NCBI GenBank assembly: GCA_025267735.1 | Contig: CM046294.1 | Coordinates: 902,001-966,000 of the forward strand | Length of the DNA: 64,000 bases | Direction: 5' to 3' | Source of the DNA: Mactra quadrangularis | Taxonomy: Eukaryota; Mollusca; Bivalvia; Venerida; Mactridae | Part shown: positions 47,898 through 60,395 of the stretch, in pieces | How positions within the stretch are numbered: the stretch's first letter is position 1 | Layout: each line of letters begins with the position of its first letter | Made by a program: the position numbers and the translations under genes | Notes under the pieces: generated by a model | Database searches by the model: none | What the model saw: only the letters and a program-made list of their open reading frames with translations | Told to the model about the DNA's origin: nothing

Positions 47898-50340
47898 AAC
47901 AACGCTTAACAATATTTGTACGATTACTTTTTTGTTGTTGCTCACCCTGTATAAAGGTTTGTATGTAAAATAGTTTGTGAACATAGAGATCTACTTAAAA
48001 CTCGTTACATATGAATACTCATGCGTAACAATAAAAACGTAAAGTTTGAGTAACTAAACTTTTCTATACCTATTTAAATCATAAGACTAGGGCAAGACTT
48101 AAAAATCTCTTGTTTGTTCATTTTACCTATTTCTTCGGGTTTTCGTTGTTTGACATAAATGACAAAGATTTTCATATGTTATATACGACGGCCACCTCAT
48201 CTAACCAGCCAACTCTCCTGGACAGTTTTCTGAAACATGACTCGCTAATTTATTCACAAGCAACCGATAAAAATCTCCTCTTTCGGAGAAAATCGGTATT
48301 AAATATCCATTGGCAACACGCCGAAGATCTTCTACAAATATATACATAGGAAGCGAATGTAGTTCTGACATTGCGAGAAATAATCACTGTCCGAATCGTG
48401 TCTACTTTGCAGACATGGTATCTGGTGCATCGTTCGCTAATTTTAAGTTTTCAAAGAAAGATAAATACTTCGAATGACCTATGAATGTAGTACCGTACTT
48501 CTGCCAAATTGACCATCGTCAGATTATATTCATGCAAAATGAAAATAAAGTTAAAGATAATTTTGTAACCTGATGATGTCCTGGTGGGCGTCGCCATTAC
48601 TGTGCTTTATCTGACCCATCAACGATAGTGTTAAGGGGCGATAATCTAGACTAAAATCATTAAAATAATTAAGTCAACTAAATTAGGCGGTAGGAGATTA
48701 TTCGAATTTTAATTGATTTTCAAAAATTGTGCCCTTATATTGTAGTTCTAATACAATGAAGGGCAATATTTTTTTGAAAATCAATTAAAATAATAATAAT
48801 GCGAGATCAACATCTAGCATATATACATTTTGGAGGACGAAAAACAAATGTTTATTCTACTGATGAATACATCATGTGTCAATTTGTTGAAAAAAAAAGA
48901 TATATAAACCTATTAAATCGAAGCTGTCGTACTCTTGCGTTACCTAAAAGGAGAGGTTTTTATTTACATTTCTCATTTCACGTTGCGATACTAACCGCGT
49001 TAACGATAGACTATCAATGGTGATGGCGATTGTGAATACATCATAGGAATTATTGTATAGAATAGTTAAATATACTCTAAGGACTAATAGAATATGAATG
49101 ACAAATAAACTTATAGTATATGAACCTCACAAACTGTTTAGAGTCGATTCGGTTAGTGACAGGGTAGGGTGTAGCATTCCAATGCTGAATAAGAGCAATT
49201 AATAGATAATAAGACCAGAAATTGACTCATTATCGGAAAATTAATTTTTCGTTTTTTTTTCTGTAGAGAGCTTTTTTCTGCTCTATGGAACTGACTATAT
49301 GTGCAGATGATGTAGCATTTTCTGATGAATAATTGGCAGTTAAGAATACATTAACTGATGACGTTTTGTGGCTGATATTTTGAATGGGATTATTTAAGGT
49401 TAATATAAAATTGTCTCATTTTGTTCGCATGAACCAATGGCGTTTTGCACATAATATTCTTATTTGGATTACTAGAATTTTAAGTTATAAAATTCCATTT
49501 TTCTCTTTAACTAAGATGAAACGAATTCTTCAGGCAAATTACACTATATAATGTGACATTTATATTGAACAATTTGTAATACTTATATTAAAGAAAAAAG
49601 TAAAATGTTTTCAATTGTGCTATTAAACAGCCATTTGACAACGATATATTTGTTATATATATGAAAATCTACATCTTTACATGTTTATATATATTTGTCA
49701 CAAGTGAATGGATGTAACCTTTATTTAAGTGCTTAATGTTGAAATGAAATTGAACAGTTTAAATTTAGTGTATATGAAAAAGTCTAAACAGTCGAATTTA
49801 TGTATGGAAATTTGATGAAAATTAGAATATTTGCTTTTCAAAATATTTGGATTATGTGCTTAAGTTCTGGACTATTTTCCGAAACTGCTCTGTAAGAACT
49901 AAGTGTTAAACACACTGGTCAATCATCGAGTGATTTTCTAGATATGGTGTCTTTATTTCCTGTTACTAGTGTGCAGTGATAAACTAGTGGTGGATTTCAT
50001 GGACTTCTGAGGTTTTTCTTAATATTCAATCAGGTACTTATTTGAACATAAACTTGGTGCACACATGTTTGTACAACAAATCTATTGACGTCATTGGTTT
50101 ATGCATAGTTTGTGTTCTACGTGTAACTTAAGTGCTTGTGATGTATTCACGATTTTACGTGGAACACAATTGTGACGTCATCAAGTTTAAATTGAAAAAA
50201 GCATTGTTGATGAAAAGTCTCCATTGCAATAACCTTAAAAACAAAAATTGATAATGAATAATTAAGTTTTGAAAAAAGGGAAAGACGAAACCGATTCTTT
50301 TAAAGTATTTTTTTAATTTTCGCGGGCAGGGACTAAAACA
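47898..50340. other. Intergenic, upstream of the GPCR exon; nothing recognised
   Basis: AT-rich; frames at 48110-48349 and 48799-49023 lack domain or splice support. Presumably includes the GPCR promoter, but no core promoter stands out. Confidence 0.5.
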
Positions 50341-50353
50341 CTAACCGAGTACT

Positions 50354-50537
50354 ATGTCATCTAACACTGAAGACGTTGAAGATATCCCTGTAGAGTTGAA
50401 AGCGGTTGAAGCAACAGTGTTAATACTCATCATAGCAGTCAGTGTGATTGGAAACACTTCATTATGGATAGTTGTACTAAGGACACGAGTACTTAGAAAT
50501 GTTACAAATATGTTTATCCTTGGCTTATCTACAGCAG
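50354..50537 (+). CDS. First coding exon of a rhodopsin-class (class A) GPCR
   Basis: ATG at 50354 follows an in-frame TAA at 50342. A short N-terminus (MSSNTEDVEDIPVELKAVEA) leads into transmembrane helix 1 with the class-A GN motif (VLILIIAVSVIGNTSLWIVV), intracellular loop 1 (LRTRVLRNVTN) and the start of helix 2 (MFILGLSTA). The exon ends at GCA-G before GTAGGT, phase 1; the next codon would start with G, fitting the LAxAD-type Asp of helix 2. No Asn-glycosylation site in the N-terminus. Ligand class cannot be told from this part; amine- and peptide-type receptors both use such TM1 sequences. I found no later exon, so the gene either has a very long first intron or is broken. Confidence 0.75.
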
Positions 50538-50570
50538 GTAGGTCACCTTTACTTTTTATTGGTTATACAG

Positions 50571-51064
50571 GATGATCTGGGTTGGAGGTCTCTAGAATAC
50601 CGTAGATTAAACTCAAGACTTATTATGTTTTACAAAATCTATCACAAAATTGTAGCTATCAGCCTCCCATCTTACATACAAGTACCTACTAGACAAACAA
50701 GACATATGCACCCACTTGCCCTCCGACAATTACATATAAACTCTGATTACCACAAATACTCCTTTTTTCCACAAAGTATCGCCCTATGGAACCGTCTCCC
50801 CAGCAATATAGTAACCCTCCCTAACCTTGATCAATTCAAGCAGGCCGTGGTAAAGATCCAGTATTAGTCTAGTATTCATTGTTTTTTATTATTTTCTTTT
50901 CTTTTTACTTTTTACTGTTTTTTACTGTTTACTGTTACTTACTGTTCCTGCCAAAACTATTTGTCAGGCTCTTTAAACTTATTTACTTTTCACTTTCCGG
51001 CGTGCACAAAATCCTGCCTGTAACACTCGAGAGAGGGGTTGGCAGTATACAGAGATAGATAGAT
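50571..51064 (+). mobile_element. 3' end of a LINE, inserted in the GPCR first intron
   Basis: A frame to the stop at 50865-50867 reads DDLGWRSLEYRRLNSRLIMF, YKIYHKIVAISLPSYIQVP, RHMHPLALRQL, FFPQSIALWNRLPSNIV, the C-terminal part typical of non-LTR retrotransposon ORF2. It is followed by about 200 bp of 3' UTR and a (GATA)n end near 51050-51064. Severely 5'-truncated. Confidence 0.85.
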
Positions 51065-52411
51065 ATCGTAAACAATGTATTCTCGATCTAACTAAAATCT
51101 TGATAACCTCCGGGCATGAGAATGGCTAGATACAAGTTAATCTTAGAAATAGGGAATATTCTGCATTTAGAACAATTCGCTTAGTTTTAGATAGTATGCA
51201 TGCATAAAAACTGAGACTTTTAAATTAACTGCGATTTGCTTGTTTTCTACTTTGAACGTATGAATGCAAAACAAATTGAAACAATGAAATGAACTGCATA
51301 ATGAACTAGTTGTTTAGTGCCATGTTTGAACATACAAATGAAAAACTGAGAATGTGGAATTTCGACTCGCACTTCGTGTTTTCATTCCTGTGAAAATACC
51401 AGAAATCGTTAATTTTTTGCTTCAACATGAAACATTGTTATATTGTTTATTCACAAGAATGTAAGAACTGCGACCTTTGACAATTCCTACAAATAAGTCA
51501 TGGATGAGCAAGAGGTACTGGTAAATAAATAGGGAGCGGGCCTGGTCAGCTGGTCATTTTTTCGAACTGGCAGCCAACGTATGACAATGCTCGAATCACA
51601 TTAATATCCACCGCGTTGTGCTTTTTTAGCTAGAAACTGTAATCCTTACTACATTGTACTAGTGCGTCAGAAAGCGGACTCCAGGTAAGGAATCTAAGCT
51701 GTAAGAACTTATTTCAGGATATTCATTATCTTAACATTAAAAAGTTGAAAATAGCTATAAAGTAATGCTTTTTTAACTAGGTGGTCAAATTTGTTTGTTC
51801 GTTTAAGCAAATACGTGGCTTATATTAAGTAATTAAAGTATTTGCTTTTTATGGTTGCTTTGATAAGAATTGCTTACGATAAAAAAACTAATTGTTAAAT
51901 AGTTATAAAAATAGTTGTTTACTTCAGACAAAGCAAAGAGCAAAGATAACAAGGTCCCCGTGGTAAATAAATAAAATAACCCCAAAGGTGACTCTTTAAA
52001 AAAAACAAACAAGAATTACATGTTTGCAGTACAAAAAAATCAAACAACCATTTGAAATAAACTTTTCATATGATTTTGTTCCCCATGGTGAATAAATTAC
52101 ATTACTCTGAAAAAATATATCACAATTATAAAAACAATTTTTTCCTCAATAGTTTAGACGGCGCATGATGAAGGGAAAAAGAGACTTATTAAATGATTAA
52201 TATAGCTTAATGATGTATCAAATGATCAATGTTTTGTAATGATATGGGATTACAATGTACAGGACTCTCCATAAGTTCTTAACAAAAGAATTTTTAGAGA
52301 AAAAAAAACAACTGATAATGCACGGGTAGTGCTAGTGATTTAACTATGAGTCGGGACAGTTTATGTAACTGTTATAATCATATGTCGACAAACTACAGTG
52401 TAGTTAAAACC
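51065..52411. other. Intronic or intergenic, nothing recognised
   Basis: AT-rich sequence without domain-bearing frames or clear repeats. Confidence 0.5.
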
Positions 52412-52640
52412 GCAGTCTCATAAAATCGTGGCTTGTTGTAGACCCGTACGTGCAGACTGCCATTGGGCAGTGTGAAGCCTTGCGTATGTACAATGTGCCA
52501 ATGGGTTTGTGGTCACGTAAATTTTAGAACCGTGATGTCAATCGTTAGAGCGATAGTACGGACATCGATGGGCTATTGACGGATGCAGAAGACTTCCGTA
52601 CGGCCGCCGCGAGGAATATAAACGCATACCTTTATACTGA
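52412..52640. mobile_element. Second copy of the CAGTCYCATAAA MITE family (partial)
   Basis: CAGTCTCATAAAATCGTGGC, TTGT-GTAGACCCGTACGTGC and GTGAAGCCTTGCGTAT match the left part of the element at 18294. The right end is less clear. Confidence 0.65.
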
Positions 52641-52778
52641 TTTTTTTCCTTTCTCTGATGGCTTCGATCAAAACAGGACATAACGTCAGGTGTTGGAAAA
52701 TTTACAGTCAGATGGGTTCAAAGAAATATGTATATACGTTACATACACTGGATACATGTACGTATTACTACGTTGGTT

Positions 52779-52834
52779 TGTTTGTTTGGGTTTTACGGCG
52801 CATCAACACAGAAAGGCTATATCGCGCCGAAACA
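52779..52834 (-). mobile_element. Solo SINE-type 3' tail (type D)
   Basis: Minus strand GGCGCGATATAGCCTTTCTG, TGTTGATGCGCC, GTAAAACCCAAACAAACAAA. Just upstream of a family-B SINE in the other orientation. Confidence 0.68.
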
Positions 52835-52870
52835 ATATGAATCGTTCTATCCTGAAAATAAGAGACAGAG

Positions 52871-53166
52871 CCGCCCGGCTAGCGTAGTTGGTAGCACGCA
52901 AGTCTACTGATCGAGGGGTCGTGTGTTCGATTCCCGGGCGGAACATACTTTCGTGAAGCTTGATCATGAAATTATTTCAACGGCATTCTACCAATGATTT
53001 TTAATTATGTAGGGCAGGTGTCAGTCACTGACGAAAGTATGCGCTTAGTGGTTGGTTAACAGCTAAATCCATAGATTTAGCCTTTCCAGGAGTAGTGAGT
53101 AGACTGACTGACCGCCGTGATATAACCTATACAATGTGTTGCTACGGCGTTAAACCCAACAAACAA
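52871..53166 (+). mobile_element. tRNA-derived SINE, family B, near full length
   Basis: CCGCCCGGCTAGCGTAGTTG, TCTACTGATCGAGGGGTC, GTTCGATTCCCGGGCGG, body as at 47594, tail ACCTATACAATGTGTTGC, ACGGCGTTAAACCCAAC, (CAAA)n. Confidence 0.9.
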
Positions 53167-53589
53167 ACAAACTGAGAATAGTATTTGTTCAAAGACTTTA
53201 GGTTGGCACTGTATACTAAGATCAATGGGATTTTATAGTCTAAGTTGTTATGTCCATTTAATATCTATATAAAAATAGCAACAAAGAATTATAATTGATA
53301 AATACACTGTCCAGGGCCACTGTTATCCATTTGTATGAGCAGATTAACGCTTTTAGATAAATTGAGTACAATGTATTGGTAATAATTTGTACGTACTTTG
53401 TGGGCGTACCAACTAAGTCGAAAAATAATGGGGCGAATCGCGTAAAGGGCTTGGGGTATCTTGATTGTTTATATCTTTAGTTTGTTTGGACTTTAAGGCA
53501 TGTAGATATACATGTATTATGGTTATATCTCATTAAAAGACATTGATGAAATCACATCCGTTTTTAGTGGGATTAACGCGTAGTCATTA

Positions 53590-53830
53590 CAAATTTTTGC
53601 CATGTTACGACGGTCAGCTTATATCTAGCCTGACCTTTATGGACCTTTGTCTATATTCAGTACTTAACCTACCTTTTTCTAAAGGTCGCTACTTCTCTAT
53701 GTATATTTTTGAAGCGTAAATGCTCCATTACGGTTGAATATTTAAAAAGGGTAGAATTAGCCCGGTGAGGCTTGATCTAGCAATCCCTTTCGACACAAGA
53801 TTCGGAATCCGGCGCACAGCTTACAGTGAA
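53590..53830 (-). mobile_element. Degenerate SINE-like element
   Basis: On the minus strand the order TTACTGGACC-like, GAGAAGTAGCGACC and tail CGTCGTAACATGG loosely resembles family A; GACCTTTGTCTATATTCAGTA is the body motif (plus strand). Strongly diverged. Confidence 0.4.
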
Positions 53831-55600
53831 CTTCAATTGGAATAACTACGTTTATCAATATAGTATCTGCCATGACTTGTTACAGTACGTCCAACACTCA
53901 GCCAGGTTCCGTCCTGTCGAGAGTAAACCAAACCAAACTGTCCTATCTGACTTACTAACTTTCCACCTTTTTAACAAAGCCAATCAATTGTTTTTGATGG
54001 CATACATGAACCTATTGTTTGCTCGATCGTATTTTGAGATGGAATTACTTCTGTCTTTATGGAATATGATTATTTCAATTTACATAAAACTCTGGTAATA
54101 CATGTAAAAGTTACTAAATGTATGTAAACTCATTTTCGCACATTATGTCTTGAACGCGGAGGATGGCGCATTCAGCGAACTACTTTCAATATGGCGGCTT
54201 TCATTGAGCCTGGAAGAATCGTTTTGCACTAAAACGGTGTAACATGTTTCTAATTTTGCGAAATTGAATATTTCAATTAAAGCATTTAACAGTTCTTTGA
54301 CAAAACGCAATTACCTTAATACGTTTAACCCTTCTGCACTCCAATGACCTTTAATAAGCCTTTGAGTCAGGACAGGCCATTGTTATTATGAAGATTATCC
54401 CGTATAATGATACTGTATTGATCAATACTGATTATCATTGAATTTGCTGAACTGGTATCCACAGAAACTATGTAAATTGTATTGAAAAAGCGTCTTGCTT
54501 CCTTTTTGATCGCTAAATGTCTTAGTGCCAGTGGCATGCAGAGTTGATAAAGTGCTTGGACCAATATTTAGTGCGTAAAGTTTGACCCCGACCTGACCTT
54601 TATGCAAGAATATTCATTACATTGAATACGAATGTAGTATTAATGCTTGATTACACCGAGGCCAAGAGGATTGTGTGATGAAATTTAACACATAAATATA
54701 CTTTTTTTTACAATCGCTGAAAATCGATAGTTCATTTTGAATACTTTTCTTGCCGATGTGCAGGATAGGCGTGGTACTGATTTTCGTCGGGATATGTGTA
54801 GATGATCATTAGATGAGAATATGTAAGGTCAGATCGGGGTCAAACTTTTAGCACTATACCGACAATGGCTATGCAAGAAAAAGGACGATAGAATACGAAA
54901 GTGAGTTGGACCTTTGCCCTTAGGATTGCTATAAAAAAGTTGGTGCTCCCTAGAAACTTTTTAAAATCCCCTGTAGAACTTATTTTGCCATTGTTTGCCG
55001 TTTTTGAGGCGAAAACCCGTCAAGCTATTGTTTTCGTTTGTGTGTTTGATGCTTCCTTTTTTGTTTAACGTTTACAAATCAAAAGAAGTATTTCTCTTTG
55101 TTTTTTTTTTTTTTTGGCTGATTGGTAGATCTTTGTTTTTGACAGTTGCAGTTCTATATATGTTGCTTACACTCTTTAAATATACTTATTTGTAATATGC
55201 TTTTCTAGAAATTATTCGAGCAACATTTCACGCTTATTAATAAATAAAAGTAAATTACATTGCTCATATAGCAATACAATATATCAGTAAATATTACATG
55301 ATCTGGAGCTATGGATTTAATCATTATACATTATCAGTCATATGATGTATTTATAATTGAAACATTTGTAATCTTATTCATGTGCCTAATTTAGTTTTAT
55401 GGTAAATTATTCATTGAAAAATGATTGTACAATTGTTGCACAGCGTGTTTGTTAATTTGTGCTACAATGAACATTCAAAATTATCTATAATTGTAAATAT
55501 TTAAATATTCTGTCAGCGCAGCATGTAATCTTTTGTTGGTTTAATGAGCATTCCAAATAATTGATTGTGCGTATTCAAGTTTGAAATTTCACAAATGTTC
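53831..55600. other. No gene recognised
   Basis: AT-rich; includes a T16-18 run near 55100. A motif related to TTTGACCCCGACCTGACC (54585) recurs inverted near 54830, but no element border is visible. Confidence 0.45.
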
Positions 55601-55739
55601 TAGTTCATGAACTCCACAAAAACATTTGTAGCACCGTTAAACGTAGCACCGCTAAACGTAGCAACGCCACTATACGTCGCAAATGATGCTACGTCACAAA
55701 GCCATCACTAAATGTTGCAAACAACGCTAAACTGTCTTG

Positions 55740-55975
55740 ACGATAATTATCGCAACTCTGACGCTAAATGTCTCACAAAAATTGACTGACTATTAATATC
55801 GCAAGCTTGACGCCAAAAGTCGCACAAAAATGGACTGACAATAAGTGTCGCAAGCTTAACACCAAACGTCGCACGAAAAATGACTGACGATAGAAGTCGC
55901 AAGCTTGACGCTAAACTTCTCACAAAATCGACTGACAATAAATGTAGCAAGCTTGTCGCTAAACATTGCACTAAG
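55740..55975. repeat. Tandem repeat of about 49 bp, nearly five units
   Basis: GTCGCAAGCTTGACGC starts recur at about 55751, 55801, 55850, 55899 and 55947, each followed by AAACGTCGCACAAAA and TGACTGACAATA. Diverged shorter copies (ACGTAGCACCGCTAAACG) extend left to about 55630. Confidence 0.9.
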
Positions 55976-56369
55976 TAGGAAGGTATAGTATCAAACTTTA
56001 AGACACCACACAAGTCTAACATGGGACAAAAATGATTTATAACCAACTACAGTGTATCATTAGATCAGAAACGAAACGATTTACCTTTGTGATCAAAATT
56101 GTGACTGTTTTCATGATATAGACTGTACAAACGTTTAGCAAAATTTATTTGTGATATACAAATGGGTTAATTATGATATATGCTTCTCTATTAAAATTCG
56201 TATCTGTACACGAAGCGAAAATGGTTTCAGTGCGGTGAGGGTAATTGCATTTTTTTTATCAAATTCAAATTTCGCGGAGCGCGACTCAGGGTCTAAGCTG
56301 CTAAATTGATCAAAAACTAAAATGTAGCATTATTTAGCAGAGAAAAGGGGATATTTTAGAATGCCCTTT

Positions 56370-56690
56370 CTTGATTGGGTTCAACACAGTGTCAACATAA
56401 GTTGTGGTAATTGTATGACGGCGGCCAGGCCACCTAAACTGGATTCCCTGAACCTTTATCTATAAGCAGTACTCACAATTACTTTCGTAAGCCCTTTAAA
56501 TTCTCCATATAAATTATACCCTACAAATGGAGAAAAAAGCGACATTGTAGTCGAACTTTCAATAACAATAATATCTGCAATCTTGAGGCTCAGTCAGCAA
56601 CTCCTTTGACACAAAAGTTTCGAGTCTTGCGCTTTGCCTTCTGTGTCATGTTCCCGGGTTCTAATCATTTTCGAATTATGTGAAACACGA
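56370..56690 (-). mobile_element. Degenerate SINE-like element
   Basis: GGGTTCAACACAGTGTCAAC, TTATCTATAAGCAGTACTCA, TTCTCCATATAAATTATACC read in family-A order on the minus strand, with many changes. Confidence 0.5.
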
Positions 56691-56829
56691 GCCAGAACCT
56701 GCGCTACTTCTTATTCAAATAAGTACTAAAATCACAACGCTATTACATTGTACATGTACCATATATAGGGGGTTATGTAAGACATATGGTTTTGAAATCT
56801 TGCACAATGACAATGCACAACGGTCGCAT

Positions 56830-57219
56830 ACGAAAGCCCGGTAGTGCTATTTCAACTTCATGATTTCTCGACTTCATCTTCAAGAATTCACATTTTTAAC
56901 TTCGTGAATTTACGTTTTCAACATACGGAATTCACCAATTCACGATTTCAGCTTCATGAATTCACGATTTCAACTTCATGAAATCATGATTTTCAACTTC
57001 ATGAATTCAACTTTGTGAATTCACGATTTCAACTTCACCAATTCACGATTGCAGCTTCATGAATTCACGATTTCAGCTTTATCGTGAATTCATGAAGTTG
57101 AAATCGTGAATTCGTGAAGTTGAAATCGTGAATTCGTGAATTCCGTATGTTGGAAATGTGAATTCATGAAGATGATATCGGAAATTTGTGAAGTTGAAAT
57201 GGCCCTACCGGTCTTTCGT
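56830..57219. mobile_element. Fold-back MITE built from GAATTCACGATTTCAACTTCAT repeats
   Basis: Terminal arms: ACGAAAGCCCGGTAGTGC (56830) and GGCCCTACCGGTCTTTCGT (57201). The interior is a tandem array of about 23-bp units with GAATTCACGATTTCAACTTC in the left two thirds, inverted to GAAGTTGAAATCGTGAATTC in the right third. No coding frame. Confidence 0.88.
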
Positions 57220-58311
57220 AGCCGCAGCATACGAAATTACACAAAAATGAAATCTGTAATATTAAAAATGTAAGAGTTAACTTTAAAACTCGCTATTCAT
57301 ATATGATGGGAAAATCATTCATATCTGAATAGGACTATCTCTTATCATGAGAAGTATAGACATGCATACTAATAAACAAGTTACTTTTATGTGAGTTATG
57401 TGGGAATTTACGGTTAATATAAAAGTAAAATTTAAGATTTTGTCAAGATAATTATACATATATTTTCAAAAAACTGGTTTTGTGAGCTTTTGTGAATAGA
57501 GTACATTGAGGTGGTAAAACTGATAACGAGTTTTGAGTACTGAACCCTAAATTGGGCGTGGAAAGAATTATAAGACTAAGTGTGTCCTATGCTGAAAATA
57601 ACCTGGGTTAAATAGTCGGGTATGTTCTGTTCTGTTCTGTTCATTGTATACTCAAAGCTCCACAATGATGAAACATCATATAATTTAAACATGGAATGTA
57701 TTAAGTAGCATACTGGCTAGTCATCTGGTCAAATGTACTTTTAAACACCATATTATTTGAATATGGACTGTATCATATGACACGGAATTCACTATATAAA
57801 TTAAACTATAATAATATTTCAATCTCCATGAAGAACTCACATTTTGACGTGCGCCAAATATATTTGCCTTTATATGCTGATCAATTCGACCTTCACATTG
57901 TTACAGCCAGAACGCTAACTAAACAACATCAAAACTAATTCCTATTACAAACACTCAGCTACCTTTTGACATTGCTAAATTAGTCAATAATAATCGTGTT
58001 TTGGTCAAATTAATTGATAATACGTTGTTAGTATTTCAAACCATTCACGGAAACAGTGAACATTTGCTATGTTATAATTATTACATAATGGTCTCCATTA
58101 TAGAATAATTCACGGTGTTTATCGCCTTATTTATACACTTGTCAAGTGTTGTTGTCACTGTTGTTGTTTTTCCTTGTCCAATTTCACGACAACATGACCT
58201 CAGATTAATTTACAGTGGCAAGCAATGGTGACAGTAAACTTCCTGTTGACGATGGTAATTTAGAGTTTAATTTTTAACCAAGGTATATTCGCTCATTAAA
58301 AATATATTACG

Positions 58312-58615
58312 TTCGTCTGGCTAGCTCACTCGGTATCACACAAGTCTACTGATCGAGGGGTCGTAGGTTGGATTCACGGGTGTAGCATATGTTTGGGGAC
58401 CTTGGTTATGAATAGAATTTTACGGCCATCCCCCCCCCCTTCACTGATTCTAAACCACATAAGGTAGTTGTCATTCACTGACGGAAGTATGCGCCTTGTA
58501 ACTGGTTAAAACAAAATCCAGAGATTTAGCCTTTCCAGGAATGATGAGTAGGTTGACCGACTGCCGTGATATGACCTATACAATGTGTTGCTACGGCGTT
58601 AAACCCGTCAAAACA
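58312..58615 (+). mobile_element. tRNA-derived SINE, family B (diverged)
   Basis: CGTCTGGCTAGCTCACTCGG, TCTACTGATCGAGGGGTCGT, ATCCAGAGATTTAGCCTTTC, tail ATGACCTATACAATGTGTTG, ACGGCGTTAAACCC. Confidence 0.88.
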
Positions 58616-60166
58616 GTTCGCCAATTCAAAGTATGCATCCGAGTTATCAATTAATATAAAATCACCATATATAATAGTTTTGGTTTCATAACTTCGTAAC
58701 AAATGATACGAATTATGGATATCATACTGTGACTATATCAATTAAAGCACAAATGTCCTTTGTGTGTCACGTGACATTGTCATGTGTTCCTTTTCAGTGT
58801 ATGTGGCGTTCATACAATGATAATTATTTTATTAATAAGTATGATTGATGTTTAACGAGAAGTGAAATAATATAATTACTTGTATTTATAATATTGATAA
58901 ATGTATAACATTCGTGTTTTTTATGCCACAAAGTGATTTATCTTCCTGTGAATGGTATCTGTCACAATTTGGTCCCAACTCGAGGACCAACAACGATGTT
59001 TTCATACCATACATTGAAGTTCGAGAGACGAGGCCAGTTATTTTCATGTATGTTATTCTACATTAAATGTAGCTTTCGGAATGTGGCATTAAGTTGTCGT
59101 ATCCTGGCAAAGCTATGTGAAATCCAAGATGGCGTCAAAGGTGGCCGCTAAAATATCTGGAAAAAGGTGTTCTGTAATGTTTGGAGCCTAAATTATTCAT
59201 TTTCTATGTAAACATCCTGCAATTGTCTCATATTATTGGGATAAGAATGGAAATGAACAAACGGTCTCAAATGTACCAAAATTACAACTGAAGTGCATTC
59301 GACAATGGTTCTCTGTATGTCACGTACCTTACGTACTGTATCGTAATGTTGAGAAGTTTGCCCCTCCATATATTACTGCTGGCGGGCGGAATAGGGGATA
59401 ATGAGATAATGCTATTAATTAATATAGTGGAGTTTCGAATGACAAATATGTTTACAGAATGTGTTTAGAAGTAACAATACCGTTGCTAGACGGGAATTCT
59501 GCAATAATATCTATAAGAAATCATCTTTATAAAGGAATAATAAACTATTTTACATTTTGTGTACCAAACGACTTCTAGGTTTTGACATCCAATGCTTATT
59601 AACCTGTACGTAAAGTTAAAATGTATAGAATGAAAGTCAAATGATAAGAAATATATTAAAAATGCCATATAAATAGCGATCAGATGTTAGAGCTTCCTCG
59701 GATCAATCTTATTTCCATTTGCATTACTTAGGCCGCTTACAATATCATAAAGACTATAGTACACACTGTCCTCCAAACATTCCTTCACAGTATAATTTAT
59801 TGAATTGCTACAAATTCCAGGTTTAAGCTTGAAGAATCATTCAATCATTGTTTATTTTGTTCAAGCATGGAGTCAAATTTCCAATTGGTGCATTTAGTTG
59901 TTTGAATTGAAGCAAAATTTATCCATCAGCATCTAAAACTATGGACAATATGTATCTCCATGAACCAGTTTCAAGTTCGAGTTATTTATGTAATATCATA
60001 TCCAAAAGATAAGTGTACTGTACTGTACTGTACTGTACTACACAAAGCAAAATTATAATCATTTAACATAAATTGCTTTTACAACTTTTGAAACTCTATG
60101 CAGTACAATGTAAACTATGAATGTGAGAAGGAACTTTTAGAGGGCAGTGTATAGTATTGCGAAATT
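58616..60166. other. No gene recognised
   Basis: AT-rich with a short (GTACT)n at 60016-60037. The 72-codon frame at 58933-59151 has no recognised homology. Confidence 0.5.
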
Positions 60167-60395
60167 GTAGCACGGTTAATGTAGTGGTTAGCATGTCTGA
60201 CTTCGAATCCGGATTCTCGGATTCGAGTCCGGTCGCGGTAGGTCATACCCTATACATGAGTTGTCTTCCTCGTGGTAAGGTAAGTTAGTACTGGTAAAAA
60301 AAAGTGTCTAGGATACATATAATAGGAAGAGCTGGCCGTCGTATATATGACCTAAATAAGTGATGAATACGACGTTAAAAACCAATTAAAAATAT
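60167..60395 (+). mobile_element. tRNA-derived SINE, family C
   Basis: TAGTGGTTAGCATGTCTGAC, GGATTCGAGTCCGGTCGC, GGTCATACCCTATACATGAG, tail ATGACCTAAATAAGTGATG, ACGACGTTAAAAACC. Diverged copy of the element at 12180. Confidence 0.85.

Noticed and set aside
48110..49023. Two frames of 74-79 codons before the GPCR exon as upstream exons
   Set aside because: No acceptor/donor arrangement joins them in phase to 50354, and an in-frame stop lies just before that ATG.
55740..55975. Possible CRISPR-like array
   Set aside because: The units are contiguous with no unique spacers, and the genome is eukaryotic.
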